Numbered from the stretch's first letter, positions 52,434 to 60,739 are shown. The stretch: 64,000 nucleotides of DNA from Brumimicrobium mesophilum (GCF_003025005.1 NZ_PVSS01000003.1:62001-126000); one strand, 5' to 3'. Notes: generated from the sequence alone by a model not told the origin. Program-made: numbers and translations.

Positions 52434-53621
52434 TCACTTCTCTTTTATATAATACCCTTTAACCGGATAATCCGATCCTTCAAGTCTATTACCAGTCTGT
52501 ACATAACCTAAAACCTTCAAGGCAACACCAACTTTTCTTATGGTGATCCTGTTAGAAATTGTTTTCTGGTCTAGGATATGTTTGATCTCTGTAGTGGTTT
52601 TAAAGCAGTATTGTTTGTCGATTGGAAAATTAGCAGGGTGGAAGTACTGTTGAATAAGTTCCTGCTCGATTGAGCGTTGCATAAACTCAACATTTCTTTC
52701 TTCGTTCTCCATTATTTCCTCCCTGGTTAATTGATGCTGAAAACCGCCTTTAAATAAATAATATGCCTGGGCCCAAATTCGATTGATGTCAATGTCTTTG
52801 TTGTAATTGAAATCTATTTTTCCATCCAATTTAAAAGCAATCCAACGAACGTTACCAGTATGATCACTTAAGAACTCCGTTTCGTTTGTAGAAGCAACAA
52901 AATTAGCTCTTCTAATCAATCTCGTAGCACGTGCAGAGTAGGGTAAACGAGCTTTTACCGCATCCTTTGACATTACAGATTTAATCGCATTAATATCATG
53001 ATTTGATAATTTAGATAATTCATCCAGGTTAATAATGAAGTTTGTACATAAGGCAATTAAACTGTCTTTGTCAAATAGAATATCTTCAGCAATATAACTT
53101 TCTAAATCAGGAGGACAAAACCACCTCAATAAAGTCGTTTTACCATTGTGTTGACCCGATTGTACGAAAACAAAACAATGCTTGTTTAATTGAACACCTA
53201 GAGAACATGCAACTGATCTTACAAACATTTTTTTCAATTGTGTTTTAAACGCCAATTCATTTCCTTTTTCTACAGGTAAATAACTAGTTAACTTTTCAAT
53301 ATAATCAGGTTCGTTCATCGGATCATATTCCTTTAATGATGTAAAATAGTTAACAAAAGGGTTGTATTCTTCAACAAAATCACTTGCCAGCATTGCTTTT
53401 AAATCATTAATAGAGAATTTAATATTTCTCTTCTTTAAATCTCTGTAAATACTATATTCGTTCAACTCATTTATCTTTTTATTATCATCTTCTTTATCAA
53501 TAAACTCAATAGTGTTGGCAACAATATTTCGTTTTATATCAAACCTTTCTTTCATATAATTTTCAACAAGTTCCCATTGTGTAGGTGGTTGATTACTTTT
53601 ATTCTCATTATTGTTAGACAT
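52434..53621 (-). CDS. VapE-type P-loop helicase/primase-associated ATPase (395 aa)
   Basis: The C-terminal two thirds match the virulence-associated E (VapE/VirE) family: Walker A QSGQHNGKTTLLRWF, Walker B NFIINLDELSKL, SARATRLIRRANFVASTNE, and LSDHTGNVRWIAFKL. This is an SF3-like helicase used by phages and satellites for replication. No primase motif is visible in the N-terminal 90 residues. It begins on top of the next gene (8-bp overlap). Convergent with the OLD gene. Confidence 0.82.
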   Translation of the reverse strand: MSNNNENKSNQPPTQWELVENYMKERFDIKRNIVANTIEFIDKEDDNKKINELNEYSIYRDLKKRNIKFSINDLKAMLASDFVEEYNPFVNYFTSLKEYDPMNEPDYIEKLTSYLPVEKGNELAFKTQLKKMFVRSVACSLGVQLNKHCFVFVQSGQHNGKTTLLRWFCPPDLESYIAEDILFDKDSLIALCTNFIINLDELSKLSNHDINAIKSVMSKDAVKARLPYSARATRLIRRANFVASTNETEFLSDHTGNVRWIAFKLDGKIDFNYNKDIDINRIWAQAYYLFKGGFQHQLTREEIMENEERNVEFMQRSIEQELIQQYFHPANFPIDKQYCFKTTTEIKHILDQKTISNRITIRKVGVALKVLGYVQTGNRLEGSDYPVKGYYIKEK

Positions 53622-53916
53622 TGTATAAAGCTTTTGTAGGTTTTTGTAATATTCGAGTTTGTTTTAAATCCACTTTTTTCATTTCAAAAAGGTTATACAC
53701 TTTTATAAGGGATATTCTTTTTTTATCGATATAGTTTTGAAACTTTAGCAACTGGTTGATTGCTTCAATGATTTCATTTCTTAAAAAGTCTTTCTTTCCT
53801 ATATCCTCGATTTCTATTGATAATTGCAAAAGCGCAAGGTTTAAGTCTTGCACTTTGTAATTTATTTCGAATATTAGTTGCTCTGAATGGAGCGCTATTT
53901 TCTCAATTTCTTGCAT
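53614..53916 (-). CDS. Hypothetical helical protein (100 aa)
   Basis: Alpha-helical, starting MQEIEKIALHSEQLIFEINY, with a basic C-terminus (KKVDLKQTRILQKPTK). Overlaps the helicase gene by 8 bp. No family recognised; probably a replication accessory. Confidence 0.5.
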   Translation of the reverse strand: MQEIEKIALHSEQLIFEINYKVQDLNLALLQLSIEIEDIGKKDFLRNEIIEAINQLLKFQNYIDKKRISLIKVYNLFEMKKVDLKQTRILQKPTKALYNV

Positions 53917-53926
53917 ATTCTTATTT

Positions 53927-54331
53927 TTAAAAAATGGTGAGTTGATTGTTCAAAATGTCTTTCACTTCCTTGAAATAGATAATTCTATAGTAGCCTTCTT
54001 CAGGAAAGTAGGCTTTCATTTCTTCCCAGGAACGAAAACCATCATTAATCGCGAATTTTTCTAAGGCTGCTTTTTGCAGTCCATAGCTAGATCCACCAAT
54101 TAAAACAATGTTCCTTTTTGAATGAATATAAACTTCTAACACCATCTTAGCTTTGCCTGTAGCGAATTGATGCGGGGTAGGGTTGGACTCCTTCTTTCCA
54201 GGAACACCTAACCAAAAATGAATATCCATTCCTTCATGCCATTGTTTTTCTGAATCCTTTCTAATGGTATGAATCTTTGATTCCTCCAGTATTTTATACT
54301 TGAATGCTAGTTTGTTAAATGATAGAACCAT
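53927..54331 (-). CDS. ASCH-domain-like protein (134 aa)
   Basis: Contains KIHTIRKDSEKQWHEGMDIH, then FWLGVPGKKESN and QFATGKAKMVLEVYI. This THTIR...W..G..I.F pattern resembles short ASCH-like phage proteins. ASCH domains bind RNA or modified bases. The role in this provirus is unknown. Confidence 0.6.
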   Translation of the reverse strand: MVLSFNKLAFKYKILEESKIHTIRKDSEKQWHEGMDIHFWLGVPGKKESNPTPHQFATGKAKMVLEVYIHSKRNIVLIGGSSYGLQKAALEKFAINDGFRSWEEMKAYFPEEGYYRIIYFKEVKDILNNQLTIF

Positions 54332-54346
54332 GGCTTTTATTTTTGA

Positions 54347-54649
54347 TTAGTAGTTGCGTTTCATTTCGTGGAGTTCGAGATCTTTAAAATCACCAATAAT
54401 TATTTTCACTAATTCACGAGCTTCATCAAAATCGGAAATCATAAATCCTTCGCTTATTGTATCGCCGTTAAACACTTCTTTGAAATCAGAACAGAATTTG
54501 TTCTTTGATTGGGAATAATGTAATTTTAGGGTTCTTTCAAACTCTGTGTCTCCAGTAGAAAACTTATTTGAATTATTCAATTCAAAAACCCAACCTTCGC
54601 GAAGCCGTTCTTCAGTAATTTCTTGTTTTATTTCGTCTATAATATTCAT
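54347..54649 (-). CDS. Hypothetical protein (100 aa)
   Basis: Starts MNIIDEIKQEITEERLREGW; acidic and mixed alpha/beta. The start overlaps the next gene by 4 bp. No family recognised. Confidence 0.5.
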   Translation of the reverse strand: MNIIDEIKQEITEERLREGWVFELNNSNKFSTGDTEFERTLKLHYSQSKNKFCSDFKEVFNGDTISEGFMISDFDEARELVKIIIGDFKDLELHEMKRNY

Positions 54650-54918
54650 AGCATTAGTTTAAAATTCTTAAAATGTGTTTTGATTGATTTCTTTTCCTCC
54701 TGGTCTTCGATTAATTCTTCTATAGGACAGTCAAAAAAAGAAGCAATAAGTTGAAGTTGAGAAATACGTATTTCTGAAGGATCATCTTTTTTTAGGTATA
54801 TCCACCTTTTCCAGGTTGCTTCGGAAACATTTAATGCTTCGGGGAAAAATCTCCATGAGATTTGATAATCCTCAACAGAAAGTTGTTTGAGTTTATGGAG
54901 TATGTTGTATTTGTACAT
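54646..54918 (-). CDS. Small Cro/CI-like HTH protein (90 aa)
   Basis: The segment ALNVSEATWKRWIYLKK with ISQLQLIASFFDCPIEELIE matches the last helices of the XRE-type fold, the latter as in many Cro/CI proteins. A regulator of early genes is inferred; it could be the Cro-like opponent of the repressor at 56631. Confidence 0.55.
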   Translation of the reverse strand: MYKYNILHKLKQLSVEDYQISWRFFPEALNVSEATWKRWIYLKKDDPSEIRISQLQLIASFFDCPIEELIEDQEEKKSIKTHFKNFKLML

Positions 54919-55141
54919 GATCTTTAATTTTGAAATAATATGATTGATGAAAGTTTTCCATAATTGGGTGATCTGTTCCTTTTGTTAATGATGGAAAATG
55001 TTCCTTCAGAAATATATAATCAGTAACATTATTCACGTGATGTAATGGACAAACTATTTCATATGATTTTGCCTGGCAAATTCTTACATGTGGCGTGGCT
55101 GTGTCAAAAACAATGTTGTCGGGTTTCTTTAGAATTTTCAT
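54893..55141 (-). CDS. Hypothetical protein (82 aa)
   Basis: Mixed, with several His and Cys residues (PHVRICQAKSYEIVCPLHHV). It overlaps the HTH gene by 26 bp. No family recognised. Confidence 0.45.
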   Translation of the reverse strand: MKILKKPDNIVFDTATPHVRICQAKSYEIVCPLHHVNNVTDYIFLKEHFPSLTKGTDHPIMENFHQSYYFKIKDHVQIQHTP

Positions 55142-55144
55142 GAT

Positions 55145-55555
55145 CTATAAATATTTCTGTGATTCATACGTCCAGAGTGAACTTTTCAACTGGCTATGTG
55201 CAAACTCTAATTCTGATACTCTCAAGCGTGCAAACATTTCGTTTTTTTGCACATCAATGGAGCTAGTTTCGCGTTCTATTTCGTTCATTAAAAGATGTGA
55301 AAGGTGGACATAAGCACCTGCTATATTTTCGGTAGAAGTCGCAACGGATTTTTCTTCTAAGCATTGAAGCATTTTTTTAACTTTTTTGTATTTCCGTTCT
55401 GAAGCTTCTAGCTTTACTTTTAAATTGACTCTTTTTTCTTTTGTCATAAAAGCACTAAATAGCCCTGACGCACTATAGGCTATTACTTCATTTGCTGCTT
55501 GGTCTTTTTTCTTTTCGAGGTATTCTTTTATTTCTTCCATCTCCCTAATCTTCAA
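55145..55555 (-). CDS. Coiled-coil hypothetical protein (136 aa)
   Basis: Nearly all helix, with heptad-like stretches (KLEASERKYKKVKKMLQCLE; NEMFARLRVSELEFAHSQLK). Overlaps the excisionase-like gene by 11 bp. No family recognised. Confidence 0.5.
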   Translation of the reverse strand: MKIREMEEIKEYLEKKKDQAANEVIAYSASGLFSAFMTKEKRVNLKVKLEASERKYKKVKKMLQCLEEKSVATSTENIAGAYVHLSHLLMNEIERETSSIDVQKNEMFARLRVSELEFAHSQLKSSLWTYESQKYL

Positions 55556-55739
55556 TAGTGAATAATTTTTCTAACTCTTCTTTTTTATAGAAAACCCTTT
55601 GGCCACCATTAATGCGGTATTTGTTTAGTTTTCCATCTTCAGCGGCACGATCTACAGTTCTTCTTGAAACGCCTAAATATTCAGCCGCTTCTGTAGGTGT
55701 AAGCACCTCTTTAAATCTTTCGATTGTCTTTTTTTTCAT
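55545..55739 (-). CDS. Excisionase-family helix-turn-helix protein (64 aa)
   Basis: The HTH_17/MerR-like sequence LTPTEAAEYLGVSRRTVDRA followed by GKLNKYRINGGQRVFYKKEELEKL is the standard excisionase-type DNA-binding domain. It may direct excision with the integrase, or act as a regulator. It lies in the early leftward operon, far from int. Confidence 0.75.
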   Translation of the reverse strand: MKKKTIERFKEVLTPTEAAEYLGVSRRTVDRAAEDGKLNKYRINGGQRVFYKKEELEKLFTIED

Positions 55740-55787
55740 GATTTTTATTTTTTGTGGGGAACTAAATCTAGTTCCCCTGGTTGGTTA

Positions 55788-56417
55788 TTACTTTTTAAAA
55801 TTGGTATATAAGTAGTCTGTTAATTTTATAAGTTCATCTTCAGCCATAAGAGAAAGCTCCTTGTTTTTATCTGCTAAAAATTCTTTAGGTGAAGGTGTGA
55901 TATCATTACCAGTTGTTTGAATGATAAAGCTCTTTCTGTTATTTACAACTAATTTTTTAGCGCCTTCTAAATCGTTTGATACGAGTAGGAAATTTAATTT
56001 AGGGCGTATTGCGGTATCAATGCTCCCTTTCTTTTTCACACGGGAAAAAACGCTATTCGCCATTGCTTTTATGATTTCTTGATGTTTAATTTTATCAAAA
56101 TAAAATTCATCTATACACACCATAGATTTTGCAATCCAATGACTGTTATATTCTCTTTCAAGCTCGTATTTCGATATCTCTACACCATCAAAAGAAAACA
56201 ATGTTTTCACTATTTCTAAAAAAGTACTCTTTCCACTTGCTGGAGAACCAGCTACTATTAATACTCTTTTTTTTCTCGAGTCTACTGGGCCAGGATCAAA
56301 CTTTACTTGACTTAACCAGTCATAAACTTGCATTTCGTTCTCTCCAAAAACTTCTTGGATGAATTTCCCGATCACTGGAAAATCCTTTTTCGCTTCTTTT
56401 AAACTTAATCCTTTCAT
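55788..56417 (-). CDS. SF3-like P-loop ATPase, second replication helicase candidate (209 aa)
   Basis: Walker A GSPASGKSTFLEI at about 56-68, Walker B MVCIDEFYFD, then RPKLNFLLVSND, a sensor-1-like strand with Asn as in SF3 and related viral helicases. Length suits a minimal ATPase domain. First gene of the leftward early operon, divergent from the repressor. A DNA-packaging role is less likely, as the other ATPase fits that better. Confidence 0.65.
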   Translation of the reverse strand: MKGLSLKEAKKDFPVIGKFIQEVFGENEMQVYDWLSQVKFDPGPVDSRKKRVLIVAGSPASGKSTFLEIVKTLFSFDGVEISKYELEREYNSHWIAKSMVCIDEFYFDKIKHQEIIKAMANSVFSRVKKKGSIDTAIRPKLNFLLVSNDLEGAKKLVVNNRKSFIIQTTGNDITPSPKEFLADKNKELSLMAEDELIKLTDYLYTNFKK

Positions 56418-56502
56418 ATATCTATTTTTTATTGGTTACTAATTTTCCTACGCTCAATGCCGTATACAGCCCTTAATGGCTTTATTCTTGCATTATTTTG
56501 AC

Positions 56503-56592
56503 AGTCTTGAACAACTTTAGACAAATTTAAGTCAAAAAACGACTTAACCAAAACTATTTAGTCTTTATTTGGGTTGAAATAGTCTGTATTTG
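56503..56592. promoter_or_regulatory. Operator region between repressor and early operon
   Basis: Inverted repeat TTAAGTC (56527-56533) and GACTTAA (56541-56547), 7 bp apart, and a direct repeat TAGTCTTTATTTG (56559-56571) and TAGTCTGTATTTG (56580-56592), 21 bp apart. All share an AGTC core, with a further copy at 56503. Position between divergent genes fits a lysogeny switch. Confidence 0.6.
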
Positions 56593-56630
56593 ATTAATGA
56601 ACTGAATATCAAACCTTTAATTTTATTAAT

Positions 56631-56984
56631 ATGAAAACCGAAAGAAATCAAGTACTGGAAACCGTTAAAAACATTAGAGAATCAAAGAATTACAGCCAAG
56701 AAATGATGGCGGACTTGATGGAGATTTCACAATCTGCTTATGCGAGATTTGAATCTGGAAGGTCAAAAACTGACTTAGAAACACTAGAATTATTCGCGAA
56801 AAATGTAGGTAAAACCTTACTTGAAATTTTTTACTACCCAAATGAACTTCCCAAGGATATAAACTCAGACATAAAAGCACAGTTGACCATTGAGTTAAGT
56901 GCTGAAAAAAAAGACCAGGTACTTAAAATGGTTTTCGGAGAAAATAATTTAGAATTACTGAAAAAGAAAGAATATAAAAGATAG
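56631..56984 (+). CDS. Cro/CI-type transcriptional repressor (117 aa)
   Basis: XRE helix-turn-helix at about residues 8-65: VKNIRESKNYSQEMMADLMEISQSAYARFESG is split across four helices, with SQSAYARFE as recognition helix. The C-terminal 50 residues are helical and could dimerise. No LexA-like protease domain, so induction would not go through RecA cleavage. It likely keeps the provirus silent by binding the AGTC operators next to it. Confidence 0.75.
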   Translation: MKTERNQVLETVKNIRESKNYSQEMMADLMEISQSAYARFESGRSKTDLETLELFAKNVGKTLLEIFYYPNELPKDINSDIKAQLTIELSAEKKDQVLKMVFGENNLELLKKKEYKR

Positions 56985-56988
56985 AGGT

Positions 56989-57894
56989 ATGAAATTTAAA
57001 ACCTGGCATTTTTTTTTAGTTGTTTTTGCTTTCTTAATTTTCTTGGCTTCAGGTTTTGGTTTCAAGGCTGGAACGATGATAGCCTCAGCTGATAAAATAA
57101 TAGATAGTGATATTGTTGAAAATTTCTATTCAAGCTCTTGGTCAGTTTACACTACTATTTTCGGGTTGTTTGGAATTGTTTTAGGAGTTGTATTTCCGTT
57201 GTATCAGAATAATGAGTTAAAAGAGAATATGAAGAAAATAGAAATTGAAATACTTAATATTAATAAAAAAAATAAAGAGATTTTGAAAAGCCATTCTATA
57301 GTTAATAAAATTTTACTTTTAGATAAACCAAGAGACTTGAGGGATGATAAACAGTGGTTAGCTTATTTGAATAAAGTTAGTAATGTAGAAATCGTATCAA
57401 ACTTAGATGCATATCTTAGTATGATTGAAATTTTCAGAACTTGCTTATCAATGCTTCAATTAAGACCTGAAGACGAAATAACAAAAATCATCACAAATAA
57501 AATAGAAAAAGAATTTCCTCTGCTTTTATCTTCAAACAATAATAAAGAAAAAGTTTTAAATAACACTATTGACATTTGGTTATTGATTTTAGATAATTCC
57601 TACAATAATAATGTTGAGGAATATATTGAGTTACTAGAAAATAGCTTTACTAATATTTTAGGAAACGCTAAATCATCTGAAAAGGAATTAATAAAAAGAT
57701 GTTTATTGCCAGAGTTCAGAGAATTAATAAAGGAAAGACCAGAAGGTCAAAAATACAAGCAAATATTTAGAATAAAAAAATCAGAAACAGGTAAACCTGA
57801 AGATGTAGAAATAGATATGCATACTGATAAATTTTGGGATAAAAATGCAAAAGAACAAATCAATAACTTTATTAGAAGATTAAAAGAATTATAA
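56989..57894 (+). CDS. Membrane protein after the repressor, possible superinfection exclusion (301 aa)
   Basis: Two membrane helices (about residues 6-27 and 50-72, with a short loop), a coiled coil (80-105, MKKIEIEILNINKKNKEIL) and a helical cytosolic remainder. Four bp after the repressor gene, so expressed in the lysogen. Membrane proteins in that position often block infection by related phages; this is inferred. No family recognised. Confidence 0.6.
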   Translation: MKFKTWHFFLVVFAFLIFLASGFGFKAGTMIASADKIIDSDIVENFYSSSWSVYTTIFGLFGIVLGVVFPLYQNNELKENMKKIEIEILNINKKNKEILKSHSIVNKILLLDKPRDLRDDKQWLAYLNKVSNVEIVSNLDAYLSMIEIFRTCLSMLQLRPEDEITKIITNKIEKEFPLLLSSNNNKEKVLNNTIDIWLLILDNSYNNNVEEYIELLENSFTNILGNAKSSEKELIKRCLLPEFRELIKERPEGQKYKQIFRIKKSETGKPEDVEIDMHTDKFWDKNAKEQINNFIRRLKEL

Positions 57895-57966
57895 GGGAAT
57901 AATATCAAATTCAGGTTAATTGTACAATGCAAAAGCTAAGATTAAAAACTAAAAAACTTCAATAAC

Positions 57967-57985
57967 CGTGATACCCTGTGTTACC
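57967..57985 (+). repeat. Integrase arm-type sites, attR side
   Basis: CGTGATACC at 57967-57975 and the variant TGTGTTACC at 57977-57985, 10 bp apart, in the same orientation as the copies beside attL. Confidence 0.65.
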
Positions 57986-58024
57986 AATCTTCTACAAGTA
58001 CTGTCAAATATGAATTCTTCAAAA

Positions 58025-58039
58025 CCTTTCGGGCTCACT
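58025..58039 (+). repeat. attR core
   Basis: Exact copy of the attL core (CCTTTCGGGCTCACT). Bases further left no longer match tRNA-Arg well, as expected for the phage-side junction. Confidence 0.9.
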
Positions 58040-58047
58040 AAGAATAA

Positions 58048-58076
58048 AAGCTTTCCCTTTAGGGAAGGCTTTTTTC
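58048..58076 (+). terminator. Original tRNA-Arg terminator, displaced by integration
   Basis: Stem AAGCTTTCCC/GGGAAGGCTT with TTTA loop, then T-run. It starts 9 bp after attR, where the end of the tRNA-Arg transcript would be before integration. Confidence 0.8.
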
Positions 58077-58631
58077 GTTTTACAGAAGTCTATCACTATT
58101 TCATCGAGGACATGGTTTTAAAGAAGTCTGAGTGTTTCAATGATACATTCAAGGTTTTGGATGAACACAAAAGTCTTATTAGGTTCTCATGATTATCTGA
58201 ATCGGAGTCCATAGGGATTTGCAAGCCTTTTATTTCGTATATAATGTTTGTACAACTAATTAATTGTCATGTTAAATTCAGATAAAATCAATACAGTTTT
58301 ATCTAAAAAGCATTACTTCCCTTCAATCTGTACAAAGTCAAATCGCACGATGACTTAAGCCTTTAGATTCGAAAAAAAGTTAAATAAATTCTGGTTTTTT
58401 AGAATTATAAAAGTCATGTTGTACATTTGCTAACTCAAACTTTTACGAGTATTCTAGCTGATTCAAAGGGATAGCCGTAGTTTTAATTTAATATTTAAGA
58501 CAAATGAGTTAACAATTTTCTCTTTTCTATTGTAAACTAATTTACTAGAACCTAAACCTTTTTAATTCTTTATTGTTTTGTTAAAGGGAGTGTAAAAAAT
58601 ACACTCGTTCTAAAAAAAAAGTGAAAAAGTT
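58077..58631. other. Intergenic with a likely promoter
   Basis: Between the displaced terminator and the Crp/Fnr gene. TACATTTG at 58422-58429 fits the -7 box. No gene, RNA fold or repeat supported; a 74-codon ORF across attR is a by-product of the junction. Confidence 0.5.
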
Positions 58632-59318
58632 ATGAAAAATACAAAATTGTGGTTTATTGATGGTATTGAGTTGTTCGACGAACTTACACTGGATCAAAAA
58701 ATGGAACTACAAAGTATTTTTAAAGAAAATAAATATTCTAAAAATGCAAATATCTTCGAAGTTGATGATCCAGTAAAAGATGTGTTCTTTGTGCATACAG
58801 GTAGAATTAAGATAGTTAAATCCTCAGATTCTGAAAAAGAGAGCATAAAACGAATTTTGAATCCAGGTGATTATTATGGAGAGAATGCTGCTATAGATCC
58901 AAATATGTTTACGCACCATAAGGATACGGCAATTGTGATGGACAAGGATACAGTAGTTTACTCCATTCCTTTAGAAGATTTTAAGAACATTTGTACATCT
59001 AATCTAGCGATTAATGCGAAGGTTGTCAAAAACATACTAACTAATTACCGTAGACTTGATAACCGATTGACATCAGTGATGCTTAAAAAATCGAAAAATA
59101 GAATTATTGATTTCATAAAAGAACTAGCGGAAGATATTGGAAAACCAGTAGGGTACGAAATGCTCATAAAGCATAATTTGACCCATCAGGAAATTGCGAG
59201 TATTACTGGAATTTCAAGACAGAAGGTGACAACAATTCTTAATGAATTTAAACAAGATGGTTTGATTCACTTGGAGAGAAACTCTATTTTGGTTCATGAC
59301 ACTAAGTTGTTGGCTTAA
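58632..59318 (+). CDS. Crp/Fnr-family transcriptional regulator
   Basis: 228 residues. Cyclic-nucleotide-binding-like beta barrel at about 15-120 (VHTGRIKIVK, LNPGDYYGENAAI), a dimer helix, and a winged HTH at about 170-222 (LTHQEIASITGISRQKVTTI). No N-terminal Cys cluster, so not an FNR-type oxygen sensor. Ligand and targets unknown. Single gene. Confidence 0.88.
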   Translation: MKNTKLWFIDGIELFDELTLDQKMELQSIFKENKYSKNANIFEVDDPVKDVFFVHTGRIKIVKSSDSEKESIKRILNPGDYYGENAAIDPNMFTHHKDTAIVMDKDTVVYSIPLEDFKNICTSNLAINAKVVKNILTNYRRLDNRLTSVMLKKSKNRIIDFIKELAEDIGKPVGYEMLIKHNLTHQEIASITGISRQKVTTILNEFKQDGLIHLERNSILVHDTKLLA

Positions 59319-59527
59319 AAGTTTAGTCGTTGAATTGACTCTTAACTTTGGTAAGCAGAGAAAATTGGGAGAGGAATAGCAGGCTTCAAATGGAGTTGCA
59401 ATTTTTTATTGTGATAAGTAATATCTGCGGAATCCATTAAATCTGCAGGGATTTATAGCCGACTTCAGTATTAATCAGCTTGAATCTGAGGAATATTCAT
59501 TGATTCACCAATTCATTAGCTCGAGTG

Positions 59528-60739
59528 TTACCTGTTGGCTTCATAGTTCAACATAGACATGACCTCAAGTATAATCTCAATAGCTTTCTCTGCTTCTTCA
59601 AAACTCAAAGTCAATGGTGGGCTTAACCTAAAACTTTCTGGATGAGACAAGAACCAAAATGAAATTAAACCTCTTTCCATGCATTTCATTACTATTTCGT
59701 TGACTATTTCAGCATTTTCCATGTCGATAGCAAACATGAAACCTATTCTTCTGACTTCTTTAACTAACTTTTGTTTCAAGAGTTCATCCTCTATGAATTG
59801 GCCTATTCTATTCACTTCATCGTAATCAATTTCAGATAAGACTTTTAAACCGGCTGCTGCAGCTGCACAAACGACAGGGTGTCCACCGAAAGTTGTGATA
59901 TGGCCAAGAATAGGGTCGTGACTAAAAAGATCTAATTTATCTTTACTACTCACCAAAGCTCCAATAGGCATTCCACCTCCAAGTGCTTTCCCAAGGGTTA
60001 AAATGTCTGGAACAATTCCAGCATGTTCGAAAGCAAAATTCTTTCCTGCTCGACCTAAACCACATTGAATTTCATCAAAAATAAGTTGAGTTCCCGTTTT
60101 ATCACATCTTTTGCGTAATGCTGTCAAATATTCGGTTGAAGCTTGACGAACTCCAGCATCTCCTTGAATTGTTTCTATAAATACACCTGCTGTTTTATCT
60201 GTAATTAGTTCTAAGTCTTCAATCACGTTGTGACGAATAAAATTCACCTCAGGAAGTAAAGGTTCAAATGGTTTTTTCTTTATTTCTTTACTCGATAAAC
60301 TTAAACTCCCATTTGTACTTCCATGATAAGCTCCGTAGCATGAAATTATTTCTCTTCTCTCAGTAACACGTTTTGCTAATTTTATCGCGGCCTCGTTGGC
60401 TTCCGTACCAGAATTTACAGCATAGACTGAATTTAAAGAGTCAGGTAGAATTGCAGTCAATTGTTCTGCCATTTCTAAAGGAGCATCTTGAATAAACTCA
60501 CCATAGACCATGACATGCAGATGTCGATCAATTTGCCCTTTTAAAGCTTTTACAACTTCAGGATGGTTGTGTCCAATATTGTTTACCGCAACTCCAGCGA
60601 TCATATCTAAATAAGATTTTCCTTGCTTATCATAAATGTAGTTTCCTTTCGCATAATCAACTTCGATTAGAAAAGGAAATGGACTTGTTTGTCCTTGGAA
60701 TTGCTTGAATTTTTCAGTTGAGCTTAAGGTGTTTTTCAT
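59528..60739 (-). CDS. Class III aminotransferase (acetylornithine/aspartate aminotransferase family)
   Basis: PLP enzyme of fold type I. 403 residues. Seen: VNSGTEANEAAIKLAKRVT, SCYGAYHGSTNGSLSLS, IFDEIQCGLGRAGKNFAFE and LGKALGGGMPIGALVSS with the PLP-binding Lys, plus HITTFGGHPVVCAAA. The family covers acetylornithine, ornithine, 4-aminobutyrate and lysine aminotransferases, and the specific substrate cannot be decided. Confidence 0.88.
   Translation of the reverse strand: MKNTLSSTEKFKQFQGQTSPFPFLIEVDYAKGNYIYDKQGKSYLDMIAGVAVNNIGHNHPEVVKALKGQIDRHLHVMVYGEFIQDAPLEMAEQLTAILPDSLNSVYAVNSGTEANEAAIKLAKRVTERREIISCYGAYHGSTNGSLSLSSKEIKKKPFEPLLPEVNFIRHNVIEDLELITDKTAGVFIETIQGDAGVRQASTEYLTALRKRCDKTGTQLIFDEIQCGLGRAGKNFAFEHAGIVPDILTLGKALGGGMPIGALVSSKDKLDLFSHDPILGHITTFGGHPVVCAAAAAGLKVLSEIDYDEVNRIGQFIEDELLKQKLVKEVRRIGFMFAIDMENAEIVNEIVMKCMERGLISFWFLSHPESFRLSPPLTLSFEEAEKAIEIILEVMSMLNYEANR

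Larger units (their letters stand above)
34368..58039. mobile_element. Integrated provirus, probably of a tailless membrane-containing phage
   Basis: The element is bounded by 15-bp direct repeats, one forming the tRNA-Arg 3' end. Contents: integrase, Cro/CI-like repressor, two P-loop replication ATPases, a HerA/A32-like packaging ATPase, a candidate capsid protein isolated between terminators, about ten small single-span membrane proteins, a spanin candidate, lysis or entry enzymes and an LRR adhesin. I saw no terminase large subunit, portal, tail tube, sheath, tape-measure or baseplate gene. Together these fit a tailless phage with an internal lipid membrane (as in PM2, PRD1 or FLiP) better than a tailed prophage or plasmid. 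Size, about 23.7 kb, is large for that group, partly because of 4 kb of cargo. Confidence 0.75.

Noticed and set aside
34368-58039. Tailed prophage, satellite or conjugative plasmid
   Set aside because: I found no terminase, portal, tail, relaxase or T4SS genes; an ATPase plus capsid-like and membrane mini-proteins fit a tailless virus better.
57968-58192. 74-codon ORF spanning attR
   Set aside because: It starts inside an integrase arm site, crosses the att core and the tRNA terminator, and has no protein-like composition.
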